Assembly: GCF_030252345.1 (NCBI RefSeq)
Contig: NZ_CP126980.1
Span: 7,393,501-7,457,500 of the forward strand
Direction of reading: 5' to 3'
Origin: Actinoplanes oblitus
Lineage (GTDB): Bacteria > Actinomycetota > Actinomycetes > Mycobacteriales > Micromonosporaceae
Length of the DNA: 64,000 nt
In this document: positions 7,653-16,803 of the stretch, in pieces
How the letters are laid out: every line of letters begins with the position of its first letter
Position numbering within the stretch: the first letter of the stretch is position 1
Translations under genes and position numbers: made by a program
The notes under the pieces: generated by a model
The model's database searches: none
Told to the model about the DNA's origin: nothing
The model's input: the letters and a program-made list of their open reading frames with translations, nothing else

Positions 7653-8885
7653 TCAGCGGGACCCGGCGAGCTGGCTGAACCACGCCGCGATCCGGGGCAC
7701 GGCCAGCAGTTCGGATCCCTCGTGGACCAGGCCGCTGTAGGACCGGTCGACACCGACGTCGACGGCCGGCACCCGGACGCCACGGGCGGCGAACGACGAC
7801 CGGCACGCCGTGGTGTTGGCGTTGACCGCCTGCTCGTCGCCGGGGCTGAAGTAGAGCCGCACCGGCACCGCGGGCGTCCACTCGCAGACGCTGTCCGCCT
7901 CCCGCAAAGCCGCGGCGAACCGCGCGTTCGGGTGCAACAGCAACTTCCGGCCGCGGGCGGTGAGCAGACCGTCGATCGAGTCCGGCAGGGCGGCGAGGAC
8001 CTCCGGGCCGGGGTGACTGGCGTCGAACAGCTCGCCCATCCCGGTGTATCCGGGCGCGAACACGTCGCTCGGGTCCCGGTAGATGTCGTGCGAACGGTCG
8101 TACGCCGTCAGCAGGTACGCCATGTACGCCGCCCCCAGCCTCGGCGTCACCTCGGGTGTGAACGCGGCCGGGATCTCCACCCTCCGCATCGCGTAGGCCC
8201 CGCTGATCGGGGCGACCGCGGCCGGGCGGAACCACGGGTCGGCTCCGTCCCGCAGGGCGCGGGACAGACCGAGCGCCGCCGACGCGCCCTGCGAGAACCC
8301 GGCCGCGTACACCTCGCGGTCCAGCGCGCGGCCCCGCTCGGCGACGAACGTGCGGGCGGCCCGGAGCAGGTCGAGCGAGGCGCTGGTCTCGGTCGGTACG
8401 TCCATCCACGGGTGCGGGCCGGTGCCGGCGCCCAGCCCCAGGTAGTCGGGGGCGACAGCGGCGAACCCGGCGGAGGCGAAAGTGATCGCGGGACCGGTCA
8501 GGAAGGTGTCGTCCGGGGCGACCGACGGGGCGTCGCCGCGGTACACCGAGGTGCCATGGCCGAACGAGACCGTCCGCAGGTGCCGGCCGCCGTCGCGGGG
8601 CAGGGCGAGCAGGCCGCTGGCCGTGGTCGGGCGGCCGTGCCCGTCGACGGTGCGGTAGACGAGTTGGTGCAGGCTGACGCCGTACCGGGAAGTGGTGGGG
8701 TGGAAACCCGCGGCCGTGAGCAACGAGTCGACCTCGGCCCGGGAATCGTAGGTGGCGATCGGGTGCCGCGCGAGCAGCGCGCCCCGATCGGCGCCGGGTG
8801 GGGCGGCGGCGGCCGGTGTGCCGACGGCGGCCGCCGCGACGGCCGTGAGCAGGAGCGCCGCGCTGATGCGTCGAAGTTTTCGCAT
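7653..8885 (-). CDS. Secreted alpha/beta hydrolase, secretory-lipase family
   Basis: 410 residues with a clear Sec signal peptide (RRISAALLLTAVAAAAVGTPAAA, cleavage after about residue 29). The mature protein has an alpha/beta-hydrolase fold: FGHGTSVY as oxyanion region, PDYLGLG, and the nucleophile elbow AGFSQGASAA near residue 200. Late Asp and His candidates lie in YFSPGDEQAVN and LVHEGSE. This is the LIP/secretory-lipase layout (esterases or lipases active outside the cell). The natural ester substrate is unknown. It begins with ATG 8885 and is followed upstream by the truncated LysR fragment. It is probably monocistronic. Confidence 0.85.
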   Translation of the reverse strand: MRKLRRISAALLLTAVAAAAVGTPAAAAPPGADRGALLARHPIATYDSRAEVDSLLTAAGFHPTTSRYGVSLHQLVYRTVDGHGRPTTASGLLALPRDGGRHLRTVSFGHGTSVYRGDAPSVAPDDTFLTGPAITFASAGFAAVAPDYLGLGAGTGPHPWMDVPTETSASLDLLRAARTFVAERGRALDREVYAAGFSQGASAALGLSRALRDGADPWFRPAAVAPISGAYAMRRVEIPAAFTPEVTPRLGAAYMAYLLTAYDRSHDIYRDPSDVFAPGYTGMGELFDASHPGPEVLAALPDSIDGLLTARGRKLLLHPNARFAAALREADSVCEWTPAVPVRLYFSPGDEQAVNANTTACRSSFAARGVRVPAVDVGVDRSYSGLVHEGSELLAVPRIAAWFSQLAGSR

Positions 8886-8967
8886 GTCCTCGACGCTAGG
8901 CAGCGCGCCGGCCCGGATCGATCCTGCTGGCCGCAGTCCCGGGGTAGGGAAAAGTCCCCGGCCGGAC

Positions 8968-9163
8968 TCAGCCAGGAGCCGGCAGCAGGGTGATCAGGGC
9001 GCGGGTGGCGGCGCCCGGCGCGCGGTCGGCGGCTATCGCCAGCGACAGCGGCCAGCACAGGTCCGCGCCGGTCACCGGCAGCACCGTGACCCCGGTGACG
9101 CCGTCCAGCACGAACCGGGGCAGCAGCGCGACCCCGGGCTGCACGGTCGGCTCGCTGAGCATC
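8968..9163 (-). pseudogene. Truncated LysR-family regulator (C-terminal fragment only)
   Basis: About 60 residues are recognisable (PGVALLPRFVLDGVTGVTVLP ... RALITLLPAPG, stop at 8968). They match the last part of a LysR substrate-binding domain, where the consensus is GxGVALLPRF. Upstream of about 9163 the similarity stops, and there is no room for the rest of the domain or the helix-turn-helix before the divergent SDR gene at 9238. LysR genes usually sit divergent to a target oxidoreductase, so this is probably the stump of the former regulator of the SDR gene. Confidence 0.6.
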
Positions 9164-9237
9164 CGGCGGTGAACCCGCCGAATGCCAGGTCCGATCACCG
9201 CCAGACCGGAAAGCGTTCTTTCGGCACGCTCATCGGC

Positions 9238-9981
9238 ATGGGAAACACTATCGAGGGCAAGGTGGCATTCGTCAGCGGCGGCAGCCGGGGAATCGGCGCC
9301 GCCGTCGCCTCGCGGCTCGCCGCGGACGGCGCCGATGTGGCCATCACCTTCCAGCAGGACAAATCACGGGCCGACGACATCGTCGAGCGGATCCGATGGC
9401 AGGGCCGGCGTGCCATCGCCATTCAGGCCGACAGCGCCGACCCGGACGCGGTAATGGACGCGCTGAACGGCACGGTCGCCGAATTCGGCCGCCTCGACAT
9501 TCTGGTGAACAATGCCGCGGCGTTCCAGGCCGGTCCGATCGAGCAGGTCAGCCCGGCGGAGCTGGAGCGGGTCATCGCCGTCAACATCCAGGCCCCGTTC
9601 GTCGCGTCGCAGGCCGCGCTGCGGCACCTGACCGCCGGTGGGCGCATCATCAACATCGGCAGCAACGTGGCGGTGCGGGCCGCCTTCCCGGGCTTCGCGC
9701 TCTACTCGATGAGCAAGACCGCCCTGATCGGCCTGACCAAGGCCCTCGGCCGCGAACTCGGCCCCCGCGCCATCACCGTCAACCTGGTCCACCCCGGCGC
9801 CACCAACACCGAGATGAACCCGGCGGACGGCCCGATGGCGTCGGCCATCAAGGATCTCACCGCCCTGGGTCACTATGCGGAACCGTCCGACATCGCCGCG
9901 GTGGTCGCCTTTCTGGCATCCCCGGAAGCCCGATACCTGACCGGCGCCAGCATCAACGCCGACGGCGGTTTCACCGCCTGA
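9238..9981 (+). CDS. Short-chain dehydrogenase/reductase (SDR)
   Basis: 247 residues, a typical classical SDR length. It has the Rossmann nucleotide-binding motif SGGSRGIGAA (residues 11-20), the LVNNAA motif, the catalytic serine region IINIGSN, the active-site YSMSK (Tyr-x-x-x-Lys), and the C-terminal LTGASINADGG typical of FabG-like members. An NADP preference is suggested by Gly-x-x-x-Gly-x-Gly with a nearby basic residue. It reduces or oxidises an unknown carbonyl or alcohol. The start is ATG 9238. No in-frame start with a better ribosome binding site was found, and the one used is weak. The adjacent regulator is truncated. Confidence 0.92.
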   Translation: MGNTIEGKVAFVSGGSRGIGAAVASRLAADGADVAITFQQDKSRADDIVERIRWQGRRAIAIQADSADPDAVMDALNGTVAEFGRLDILVNNAAAFQAGPIEQVSPAELERVIAVNIQAPFVASQAALRHLTAGGRIINIGSNVAVRAAFPGFALYSMSKTALIGLTKALGRELGPRAITVNLVHPGATNTEMNPADGPMASAIKDLTALGHYAEPSDIAAVVAFLASPEARYLTGASINADGGFTA

Positions 9982-10281
9982 GGTTCTCGTCGGCGGGGTC
10001 CGCCCCATGAACGCCGTTCCGGAATTCACCTCCCTGGAGGCGAAGAACCGGTCCGCCGGTATCTTCCGGAACGGCGAACATGCCTTCCCGACGATCAGAC
10101 AAGGCTTTCCGGTACGCCGGTCGGCTCCGATCATCGGCGCCGGCGTGAACACGCGAATATCGGCAACCCTCGCCAAAGGGGTGGTGATTCCGCCACAGGG
10201 CCTGCCGAAGGGAGTCGTCGTTCTCGGTCACTCCGGGTTCGCGAGGGCCCGCTGAATCGGTGGGTGCGGCCGGCTGGGCGG
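9982..10281. other. 300-base intergenic stretch, no supported gene
   Basis: It is between convergent genes. Open frames exist on both strands (plus 10007-10255, minus 9971-10231), but neither has a ribosome binding site, recognisable domain or convincing codon pattern. The DNA is noticeably less GC-rich than its surroundings. Confidence 0.5.
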
Positions 10282-11178
10282 TCAGGAGTCCGGGCCGGAC
10301 GGGGTGAGGATCATCAGGCTGGCCGACGGGTTGACGGTGACCAGGCCGAAGAGGCCGAGCAGGGCGGCCCGCTGGTCGGTGAGGCCGTCGGCGTACCCCA
10401 GCAGGTTTTCGCCGGTGGTGCCGGCGGCGAAGGCGATCAGGTCGCCGAGGAAGCCGGCCAGCGCCGCCGGGTCGTCCGGGGCCCCGGAGACCAGCTCGAC
10501 ATACTGCCGGGCCAGTTCCTCGTCGTCGGCGAGCAGGGCGCCGGCCGGCAGGACGGTGCGCTCCAGGACGAAGCGGGAGTCGAGCCGGGTCAGGGCGTCG
10601 TCGCCGAGCATCACCATCTCGGCCTGGTGAACCGAGGTGGCGCAGGTGGCGGCGGCGTCGCTGTCGACCTGGTCGGCCAGGGCGGCACGCAGGACCCGGA
10701 CGACGCCGGAGTTGTCCTGGCCGAGTTTGGCCCAGCCGATGATCTGCCGGATCCGGTCCGAGCGCAGCGGATCGTCCCAGGACAGCTCGGCCCGGCGCAG
10801 GTGCACGTGGTCGGCGCTGGTGAGCGGGCAGTCGTCGCCGGCCGAGGTCGAGTCGGGGGCGTGCACGGTGTGCGGCGGGAACATCAGGCCCAGCCCGGAG
10901 GCCTGGAGCCGGGGCTGGAGCCGGCCGGCGGTGGCCTGCACGACGGTGTGGTACTCCGGCCGGATCGAGCCGGCGCTGGAATGCCGCAGCGGGTAGGAGC
11001 GCAGCGGCCGGGCCTCGACCTCGAAGCCCCAGCGTTCCAGGTCGTCCTGCCGCAGCGGCTGGGGCAGTCCGAAGAGCCGCAGGTCGGGCACGAGTGGCTG
11101 GTCGATCGGCTCCCGGGCGCGGGGGATCGTCGCGGGTTCGGCGGCGGTCGGGTAGATCAAGAATTCAATCGAGGACAT
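10282..11178 (-). CDS. Hypothetical protein, no recognised domain
   Basis: 298 residues from ATG 11178, which has GGGAGGAAG ideally placed before it; the frame continues upstream but without a better start. The sequence begins MSSIEFLIYPTAAEPATI and lacks signal peptide, membrane segments or known catalytic motifs. The last third (SGAPDDPAALAGFLGDLIAF ... TDQRAALLGLFGLVTVNPS) is helical-looking. Motifs such as RRAELSWDDPLR and HQAEMVMLGDDALTRLD do not identify a family for me. Neighbours on both sides are unrelated. Function unknown. Confidence 0.75.
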   Translation of the reverse strand: MSSIEFLIYPTAAEPATIPRAREPIDQPLVPDLRLFGLPQPLRQDDLERWGFEVEARPLRSYPLRHSSAGSIRPEYHTVVQATAGRLQPRLQASGLGLMFPPHTVHAPDSTSAGDDCPLTSADHVHLRRAELSWDDPLRSDRIRQIIGWAKLGQDNSGVVRVLRAALADQVDSDAAATCATSVHQAEMVMLGDDALTRLDSRFVLERTVLPAGALLADDEELARQYVELVSGAPDDPAALAGFLGDLIAFAAGTTGENLLGYADGLTDQRAALLGLFGLVTVNPSASLMILTPSGPDS

Positions 11179-11387
11179 GGACGCTTCCTCCCGACGACCC
11201 CGGCTCGGCGTGGCGAACTGATCGGCCGGCGTCGTCCCTGACGCCTCCGGTCCCTCTCCCGGGCGAGGGAACTCGACCAACGGGCACCCCCAGGCTCCGC
11301 GAACCCATCGAGCCTGACAGATCGGCGGCGGCACCGACAGGGGCGGCGCCACGCCACTTGGCCGGAATGTGATCAGCCGGACGGCGG

Positions 11388-12482
11388 TCATCGCCGCCCC
11401 CGGGCCCGGTCGGCGGTCTTGTAGGTGACCACCGGCACCGTGCTCGCCACCCTGGTCGCGAGGCCGTGCTCGACCAGGTCACCGACCACCTGCTCGATCC
11501 GCTTGTACGCGGTGGGCGCCTCCTCGAACAGCAGCTGCCGGTCACCGCAGACGACGAGCGAGCCGACCGGCGTACGCCGAAGCTCCTCGACGGTGTGCTT
11601 GGCCTTGCCGCGCCGCAGGGCGTCGGCCCGCGACATCTTGCGTCCCGCGCCGTGCGCGACGGACCAGCCGGCGTCCGCGCCGGCGTGCCCGGCCACCAGG
11701 AACGACGGCGTGCCGCGGGTCCCGGCGATCAGCACGTCCCGGCCGTCGCCGTTGGCCGCGCCCTTGCGATGCAGGTAGAACCCGTCGCGCGGCTCCACCG
11801 CGTTGTGGCACTCGTCGACGATCGGCGGCTGGTACGAGGCGCCGAGCGCCTCGGCGACCCGGGCCGCCATCACCCGCCGGTTGAGCGAAGCCCAGCGCAC
11901 CGCCTCGTCGTGCGCGGCGAGGTAGGCCGCCGGGTCGGCGGCCGGGCCCGCGCCGTGCACCTCGGTGTGCGCCCGCAGGATCCGCTCGCCGAGCCCGCGC
12001 GAGCCGCTGTGCACGATCAGCACCAGGTCGCCGGCGGCGAGACCGAGCCGGGTGGCGTGCTCAGCGTCGGCAACGGTACCGACGCGGGCCAATTCGACGA
12101 AGTGGTTGCCGCGGCCGACGGTACCCAGGCTCTCGGTGTCGCCGCCCGGGACGTCGGCCGCGTGGAAAAAAGAGTGGTCCGGCACGTCCAGGTCGGGGAA
12201 CCGGGCGGCGAGCCGCTCCGGCACCACCCGTTTGAGCGTGATCGGGAAGACCGCGATGCCGCAGCCGATGTCCGAGCCGACCAGGAACGGGTAGAGCACC
12301 GACGAGGTCATCGCGGCGCCGATCGGGGCGCCCTTGCCGGGGTGCAGATCCGGCATGCCGGCGACGTGCCGCATGCCGGGCAGCGCGGCGACCTGGTGGC
12401 ACTGGTCGAGCGCGCTGGACTCGATCCAGCTGGACGGGGACGCGAAAATGGAGACGCTAGCTGACAAAACAGACACAACCAT
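11388..12482 (-). CDS. rtcB: RtcB-family RNA 3'-phosphate ligase (RtcB2-like)
   Basis: 364 residues, shorter than classical RtcB and like the RtcB2 group that often sits beside peptide release factor H. Metal-ligand and guanylylation motifs are in order: GMPDLHPGKGAPIGAA, GSDIGCGIAV, VGRGNHFVEL, VHSGSRGLGERI, AGTRGTPSFLV and HGAGRKMSRADA, the last containing the histidine that is guanylylated in the family. The enzyme joins RNA ends carrying 2',3'-cyclic or 3'-phosphate to 5'-OH, using GTP and manganese, in RNA repair. No release-factor gene is adjacent. The start ATG 12482 has only a weak ribosome binding site, and the first codons are unusually AT-rich. Confidence 0.88.
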   Translation of the reverse strand: MVVSVLSASVSIFASPSSWIESSALDQCHQVAALPGMRHVAGMPDLHPGKGAPIGAAMTSSVLYPFLVGSDIGCGIAVFPITLKRVVPERLAARFPDLDVPDHSFFHAADVPGGDTESLGTVGRGNHFVELARVGTVADAEHATRLGLAAGDLVLIVHSGSRGLGERILRAHTEVHGAGPAADPAAYLAAHDEAVRWASLNRRVMAARVAEALGASYQPPIVDECHNAVEPRDGFYLHRKGAANGDGRDVLIAGTRGTPSFLVAGHAGADAGWSVAHGAGRKMSRADALRRGKAKHTVEELRRTPVGSLVVCGDRQLLFEEAPTAYKRIEQVVGDLVEHGLATRVASTVPVVTYKTADRARGRR

Positions 12483-12602
12483 TCCAGGGAAGGGTGAGAA
12501 GAGGACCCGGGGTGGAGGCGTCAGTACGTCATGCGCGACAGCCTTCCGGACGGCGAAATGCCGGGCAACCGAATATCCCCGGCCGGCTGGCATGATCACG
12601 TC

Positions 12603-13949
12603 ATGCCTCTGCTCGCCGCACTGCTGCAGGACGCCGACGTCGCCGATTTCGTCGTCACCCCGGATCAGCGGGTCAGCAGCCACGAGCTGCTCGCCCGGGC
12701 GGCCGGGCTGGCCCGGGAGATCGCCGGGCGGCGCATCGTCGCGGTGAACGCGACGCCGGGGCTGGACACGATCGTCGCGGTCACCGCCGCGCTGCTGGCC
12801 GGGGTGCCGATCGTGCCGATCCCGCCGGATGCCGGCGACGTCGAGCGGGCGCACATCCTGACCGACTCCGGCGCCGAGCTGATCGACGTCGTACCGACAA
12901 GAGCCGGCAGCGTGCCGCCGGAACCCGACCCGGACCGGCCCGGCCTCGTCCTCTACACCAGTGGCACGACCGGCGCCCCGAAGGGCGTCGTGCTCTCCCG
13001 CGCCGCGATCGCCGCCGACCTGGACGCGCTCGCCGCCGCGTGGCAGTGGACCGCCGGCGACACCCTGGTGCACGGCCTGCCGCTCTACCACGTGCACGGC
13101 CTGGTCCTCGGCGTGCTCGGCCCGCTGCGGATCGGCTCGAAACTGCGGCACACCGGACGACCAACCCCTTCGGCGTACGCCGAAACGCCCGGTTCCATGT
13201 ACTTCGGCGTCCCGACGGTCTGGTCCCGGATCGCGAACGCCCCGGCGGCGGCGCGTGCGCTGAGCGAGGCCCGGCTGCTCGTCTCCGGCAGCGCTCCCCT
13301 GCCCGTCCCGGTCTTCGACGCGCTCGCCGGGCTGACCGGCCAGGCCCCTGTCGAGCGGTACGGCATGACCGAGACCCTGATCACGGTCAGCGCCCGCGCC
13401 GACGGGGAACGCCGCCCCGGCCACGTCGGCCTGCCGCTGACCGGCGTGCACACCCGGCTGGTCGACGAGGCCGGCAACCCGCTGCCGGACGACGGGGTGA
13501 GCATCGGCCACCTGCAGGTCTGCGGGCCCACCCTGCTCGACGGGTACCTGCGCGGCGACGGCGTACGCCCGGCCGAGCTGGTCGACGGCTGGTTCCCGAC
13601 CGGTGACGTGGCCACCATCGGCCCGGACGGCTGGCACCGCATCGTCGGCCGCGCCTCCACCGACCTGATCAAGAGCGGCGGCTACCGGATCGGCGCCGGC
13701 GAGGTCGAGGACGCGTTGCTGCTGCACCCGGCGGTGCACGAGGCGGCCGTGGTGGGCACCCCGCACCTCGATCTGGGCGAGCAGGTGACCGCGTTCGTGG
13801 TGGCCGACCCGGTCACCCCGGAGGAGTTGATCGCGTTCGTCGCCGAGCGCCTGGCCGCCCACAAGCGGCCGCGGGCGGTGCACCTGGTGCCGAGCTTGCC
13901 GCGGAACGCGATGGGCAAGGTCCAGAAAAAGCAGCTCGTCGCCGGTTAG
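12603..13949 (+). CDS. matB: Acyl-CoA synthetase, MatB (malonyl-CoA synthetase)-like
   Basis: 448 residues. ANL-superfamily motifs are present: P-loop LYTSGTTGAPKGVVLS, RYGMTETLITVSARADGE, GWFPTGDVATIG, the hinge GRASTDLIKSGGYRIGAGEVE and the late catalytic lysine in PRNAMGKVQKK. The segment HGLPLYHVHGLVLGVLGPL and the short length closely resemble Streptomyces MatB, which makes malonyl- or methylmalonyl-CoA from the diacid, ATP and CoA. That would provide extender units for fatty acid or polyketide synthesis. ATG 12603 is chosen over an upstream in-frame ATG by protein alignment with that family. It is followed after one base by the metallophosphatase start, so the two are probably cotranscribed. 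Confidence 0.85.
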   Translation: MPLLAALLQDADVADFVVTPDQRVSSHELLARAAGLAREIAGRRIVAVNATPGLDTIVAVTAALLAGVPIVPIPPDAGDVERAHILTDSGAELIDVVPTRAGSVPPEPDPDRPGLVLYTSGTTGAPKGVVLSRAAIAADLDALAAAWQWTAGDTLVHGLPLYHVHGLVLGVLGPLRIGSKLRHTGRPTPSAYAETPGSMYFGVPTVWSRIANAPAAARALSEARLLVSGSAPLPVPVFDALAGLTGQAPVERYGMTETLITVSARADGERRPGHVGLPLTGVHTRLVDEAGNPLPDDGVSIGHLQVCGPTLLDGYLRGDGVRPAELVDGWFPTGDVATIGPDGWHRIVGRASTDLIKSGGYRIGAGEVEDALLLHPAVHEAAVVGTPHLDLGEQVTAFVVADPVTPEELIAFVAERLAAHKRPRAVHLVPSLPRNAMGKVQKKQLVAG

Positions 13950-13950
13950 C

Positions 13951-15855
13951 GTGGGGCATGTGAGTCTCACGGTCGACGAGTTCAGCGAGTGGAACCAGCA
14001 GCAGCTCGACCGGCAGCCGGTGACCCGGCGGTCGCTGCTGCTGGCGGCGATGGCAGCCGGGCTGGGCGGGTGCGCCCACGACCAGTTCCACCTGGCCGCG
14101 CGGGCGTTCGCGGCCGGCGGCGGCACCACCGGCGCGGCCGGGGTGGTGATCTCCGGCCGGCACCTGTCCTTCGTGCCGGGCGCCGGTGACATACCCCGCG
14201 ACGCGATGGCGGTGACGGCGCAGCTGGTCAGCAAGACCGGCTCGCTGCCCGGCAAGCTGCGCGCCTTCGTCGACGTCGGCGACGCGCCCGGCGTGTACGG
14301 CACCCGGGTCGAGGCCGGGATCAAGCACCTGGTCGGGCAGTACGCCATCCCCGGCGGCCCGATCGGCAGCCAGTTCTACGCCAAGGCGCGGATCGGCGGG
14401 CTCAAGCCGAACACCGTCTACCACTACCGGGTGCGGCTCTCCGACGGCACGGTCAGCGGCGACGCGCACTTCACCACCGCGCCGGAGTCGGCGGTGCCGT
14501 TCACCTTCACCGCGTTCGCCGACGTCGGCACGAACACCGCGCCGAAGGACCCGGCGTACGCCTGGAAGAAGAGCCACCCCGGCTGGCCGAAGGGCATCTT
14601 CGACGACAACGCGTACGGGGCGGTCGACCCGATCGCCGGCAAGTACCCCACCGACAAGACGCCGGCCGCCACGATCACCAAGCTGATGGGCACCCAGAAG
14701 CCCGCGTTCACCCTGCTGGCCGGGGACATCTGCTACGCCAACCCGTCCGGGACCGGGCTGCCGGCCGACGACACCACGGCGCTGACCGGCAAGGCCCCGG
14801 CCGGGAAGAACCTGTTCGACCCGTACGTCTGGGATGTCTTCCTGAACCAGATCGAACCGCAGGCCGCCTACACGCCGTGGATGTTCGCCACCGGCAACCA
14901 CGACATGGAACCGGTCTACGGCAACACCACCTACCTGGGCGGCAGCCCGACGCACGGGTACGGGGGGCACGTGCAGCGCCTGGACATGCCGGCCACCGGG
15001 CCGAAGGGCTGCCCGTCGGTCTACCGGTTCGTCTACGGCAACGTCGGGGTGATCTCGCTGGACGCCAACGAGCTGTCCTGGGAGTTGCAGTCGAACACCG
15101 GCTACTCCGGCGGCGACCAGGTGAAGTGGCTGACCGCGACGCTCCAGGCGTGGCGGGCGGCCGGGTCCGGGGTGGACTTCATCGTCGCGTTCTTCCACCA
15201 CTGCGCGTTCTCCACGGCGCACAACCACGCCTCGGACGGCGGGGTGCGCGCCGTGGTCGACCCGCTGTTCACGAAATACCAGGTGGACCTGGCCGTGCAG
15301 GGGCACAACCACCTGTTCGAGCGGACCGACCCGATCCGGCACGGCAAGCGGACCAAGGCCGCCCCGGACGGCGCGACGGTGCATCCGGCGCAGGACGGGG
15401 TGACGTACGTCTGTGTCGGCTCCGGCGGCCGGCCGCGCTACCCGTTCCGCCCGGCGCCGGGCCCGGACGCGCCGCCGCCGGCCGGGGTCACCCCGAAGGA
15501 CGAGCGGAAACTGCCCGAGGGGCAGCGCTATCGCGGGCACCGGCCGAGCGGCCGGGAGAACACCTCCTCGACGGTGGACAACAGCTACTTCTGGACCAAG
15601 GAGAAGGGCAAGCCGAAGAAGGGCAAGGGCGCGCCGACCGGGGCCCGGGTGCCGGAGTCGGTGGACTGGTCGCAGGTCCGCTACGACGGTTACGCCTTCA
15701 TCGCCGTCGACGTGGCACCGCCCGCGGCGACCGGCGGCAGCACCACGATGACGGTGCGCACCCTCGCGGACGCCCTGCCCGGCAGCGGGAAGCCGTACAC
15801 CGAAATCGATCGGATCGTGCTGAAGCGGACGTCCGGGCTGGTCATCGCCCGGTGA
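13951..15855 (+). CDS. Tat-exported metallophosphoesterase (purple-acid-phosphatase-like)
   Basis: 634 residues. The N-terminus has twin arginines followed by a hydrophobic stretch and Cys (TRRSLLLAAMAAGLGGC): a Tat signal, possibly a lipoprotein with LGGC as lipobox. A fibronectin-like domain (about residues 60-175, ending VYHYRVRLSDG) precedes a calcineurin-like metallophosphatase with FADVGT, LLAGDICYANP, ATGNHDMEP, AFFHHCAF and the final GHNHLFERTD, supplying the expected Asp, Asn and His metal ligands. It should hydrolyse phosphate esters outside the membrane. The start is GTG 13951 or GTG 13960. It lies one base after the matB-like gene. Confidence 0.87.
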   Translation: MGHVSLTVDEFSEWNQQQLDRQPVTRRSLLLAAMAAGLGGCAHDQFHLAARAFAAGGGTTGAAGVVISGRHLSFVPGAGDIPRDAMAVTAQLVSKTGSLPGKLRAFVDVGDAPGVYGTRVEAGIKHLVGQYAIPGGPIGSQFYAKARIGGLKPNTVYHYRVRLSDGTVSGDAHFTTAPESAVPFTFTAFADVGTNTAPKDPAYAWKKSHPGWPKGIFDDNAYGAVDPIAGKYPTDKTPAATITKLMGTQKPAFTLLAGDICYANPSGTGLPADDTTALTGKAPAGKNLFDPYVWDVFLNQIEPQAAYTPWMFATGNHDMEPVYGNTTYLGGSPTHGYGGHVQRLDMPATGPKGCPSVYRFVYGNVGVISLDANELSWELQSNTGYSGGDQVKWLTATLQAWRAAGSGVDFIVAFFHHCAFSTAHNHASDGGVRAVVDPLFTKYQVDLAVQGHNHLFERTDPIRHGKRTKAAPDGATVHPAQDGVTYVCVGSGGRPRYPFRPAPGPDAPPPAGVTPKDERKLPEGQRYRGHRPSGRENTSSTVDNSYFWTKEKGKPKKGKGAPTGARVPESVDWSQVRYDGYAFIAVDVAPPAATGGSTTMTVRTLADALPGSGKPYTEIDRIVLKRTSGLVIAR

Positions 15856-15926
15856 CCCGTCCGCCACAGCCACCGCGCCGATATTGGATCTTCCCAAGGC
15901 GGGGTGCGGATTCCTAGCGTGTGGCC

Positions 15927-16721
15927 ATGACACGCACGGCAGAGGTCAACGGGATCACGGTCAGCTTCGGCGAGGCGGGCATCGGCCCCGCGTTCGTCCT
16001 GGTCCACGGGCACCCGTTCGACCGCTCGATGTGGCGGCCGCAGGTGGCCTCCCTGACCGCCGCCGGCTACCGGGTGATCACCGCCGACCTGCGCGGATAC
16101 GGCCGATCCACAGTGGTGCCCGGGCTGACCACGCTGGAGACGTTCGCCCGGGACACCTTCGCGCTGGTCGACCACCTCGGCGTCGACGAGGTGGTGCTGG
16201 CCGGCCTGTCGATGGGCGGGCAGATCGCGATGGAGTGCTACCGGCTCTTCCCGGAACGCATCCGCGGCCTGGTACTGGCCGACACGTTCGCGCAGGGCGA
16301 GACGCCGGAGGGGCACGCGTACCGCAACCGGGTTGCCGACCGGCTGCTGGCCGAGGGGATGGCCGGCTACGTCGCCGAGAACCTGTCGAAGATGCTTGCC
16401 GCCTACAACGTCGAGGCGATGCCCGACGTCGCGGCCCACGTCCGCACCATGATGCTGAACGCCCCACCGGCCGGCGCCGCCGCGGCGCTGCGCGGCCGCG
16501 CCGAACGCCGGGACTACCAGGAGCTGCTCACCAAGGTGTCGGTCCCGGCCCTGGTCGTGGTCGGCCGCGACGACGAGTTCACCCCGGTCGCCGACGCCGA
16601 GCTCATGCACCGGCTCATCCCGGACGCGACCCTGGCCGTCATCGACGGCGCCGGCCACCTGCCCAACCTGGAACAGCCGGCCGCCTTCAACGCCGCCCTG
16701 CACCACTTCCTCGACCGGTAG
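15927..16721 (+). CDS. Alpha/beta hydrolase
   Basis: 264 residues. Small alpha/beta hydrolase of the haloperoxidase/esterase type: oxyanion motif VHGHPFDRSMW, nucleophile elbow GLSMGGQIA (Ser near residue 92), acid in VVVGRDDEFTP and histidine in IDGAGHLPNLEQP. The catalytic triad is complete, and there is no signal peptide, so it is cytoplasmic. The substrate is not predictable. ATG 15927 is preferred over GTG 15921. A hairpin follows immediately after the stop. Confidence 0.88.
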   Translation: MTRTAEVNGITVSFGEAGIGPAFVLVHGHPFDRSMWRPQVASLTAAGYRVITADLRGYGRSTVVPGLTTLETFARDTFALVDHLGVDEVVLAGLSMGGQIAMECYRLFPERIRGLVLADTFAQGETPEGHAYRNRVADRLLAEGMAGYVAENLSKMLAAYNVEAMPDVAAHVRTMMLNAPPAGAAAALRGRAERRDYQELLTKVSVPALVVVGRDDEFTPVADAELMHRLIPDATLAVIDGAGHLPNLEQPAAFNAALHHFLDR

Positions 16722-16722
16722 C

Positions 16723-16743
16723 GTCCCGGCCGGTGCCCGGGAC
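16723..16743 (+). terminator. Terminator-like hairpin after the alpha/beta hydrolase
   Basis: GTCCCGG (16723-16729) pairs with CCGGGAC (16737-16743), starting two bases after the stop codon. No T-run follows, so its efficiency is uncertain. Confidence 0.5.
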
Positions 16744-16803
16744 ACCACCGAAATGCGCTCCCGGCTCCCGCGGGACCGGCCGGGCCGGTAAGGTTCCGCG
16801 ATC

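Noticed and set aside
10007..10255. An 82-codon plus-strand open frame after the SDR gene
   Set aside because: No ribosome binding site, no recognised domain and a competing open frame on the other strand.
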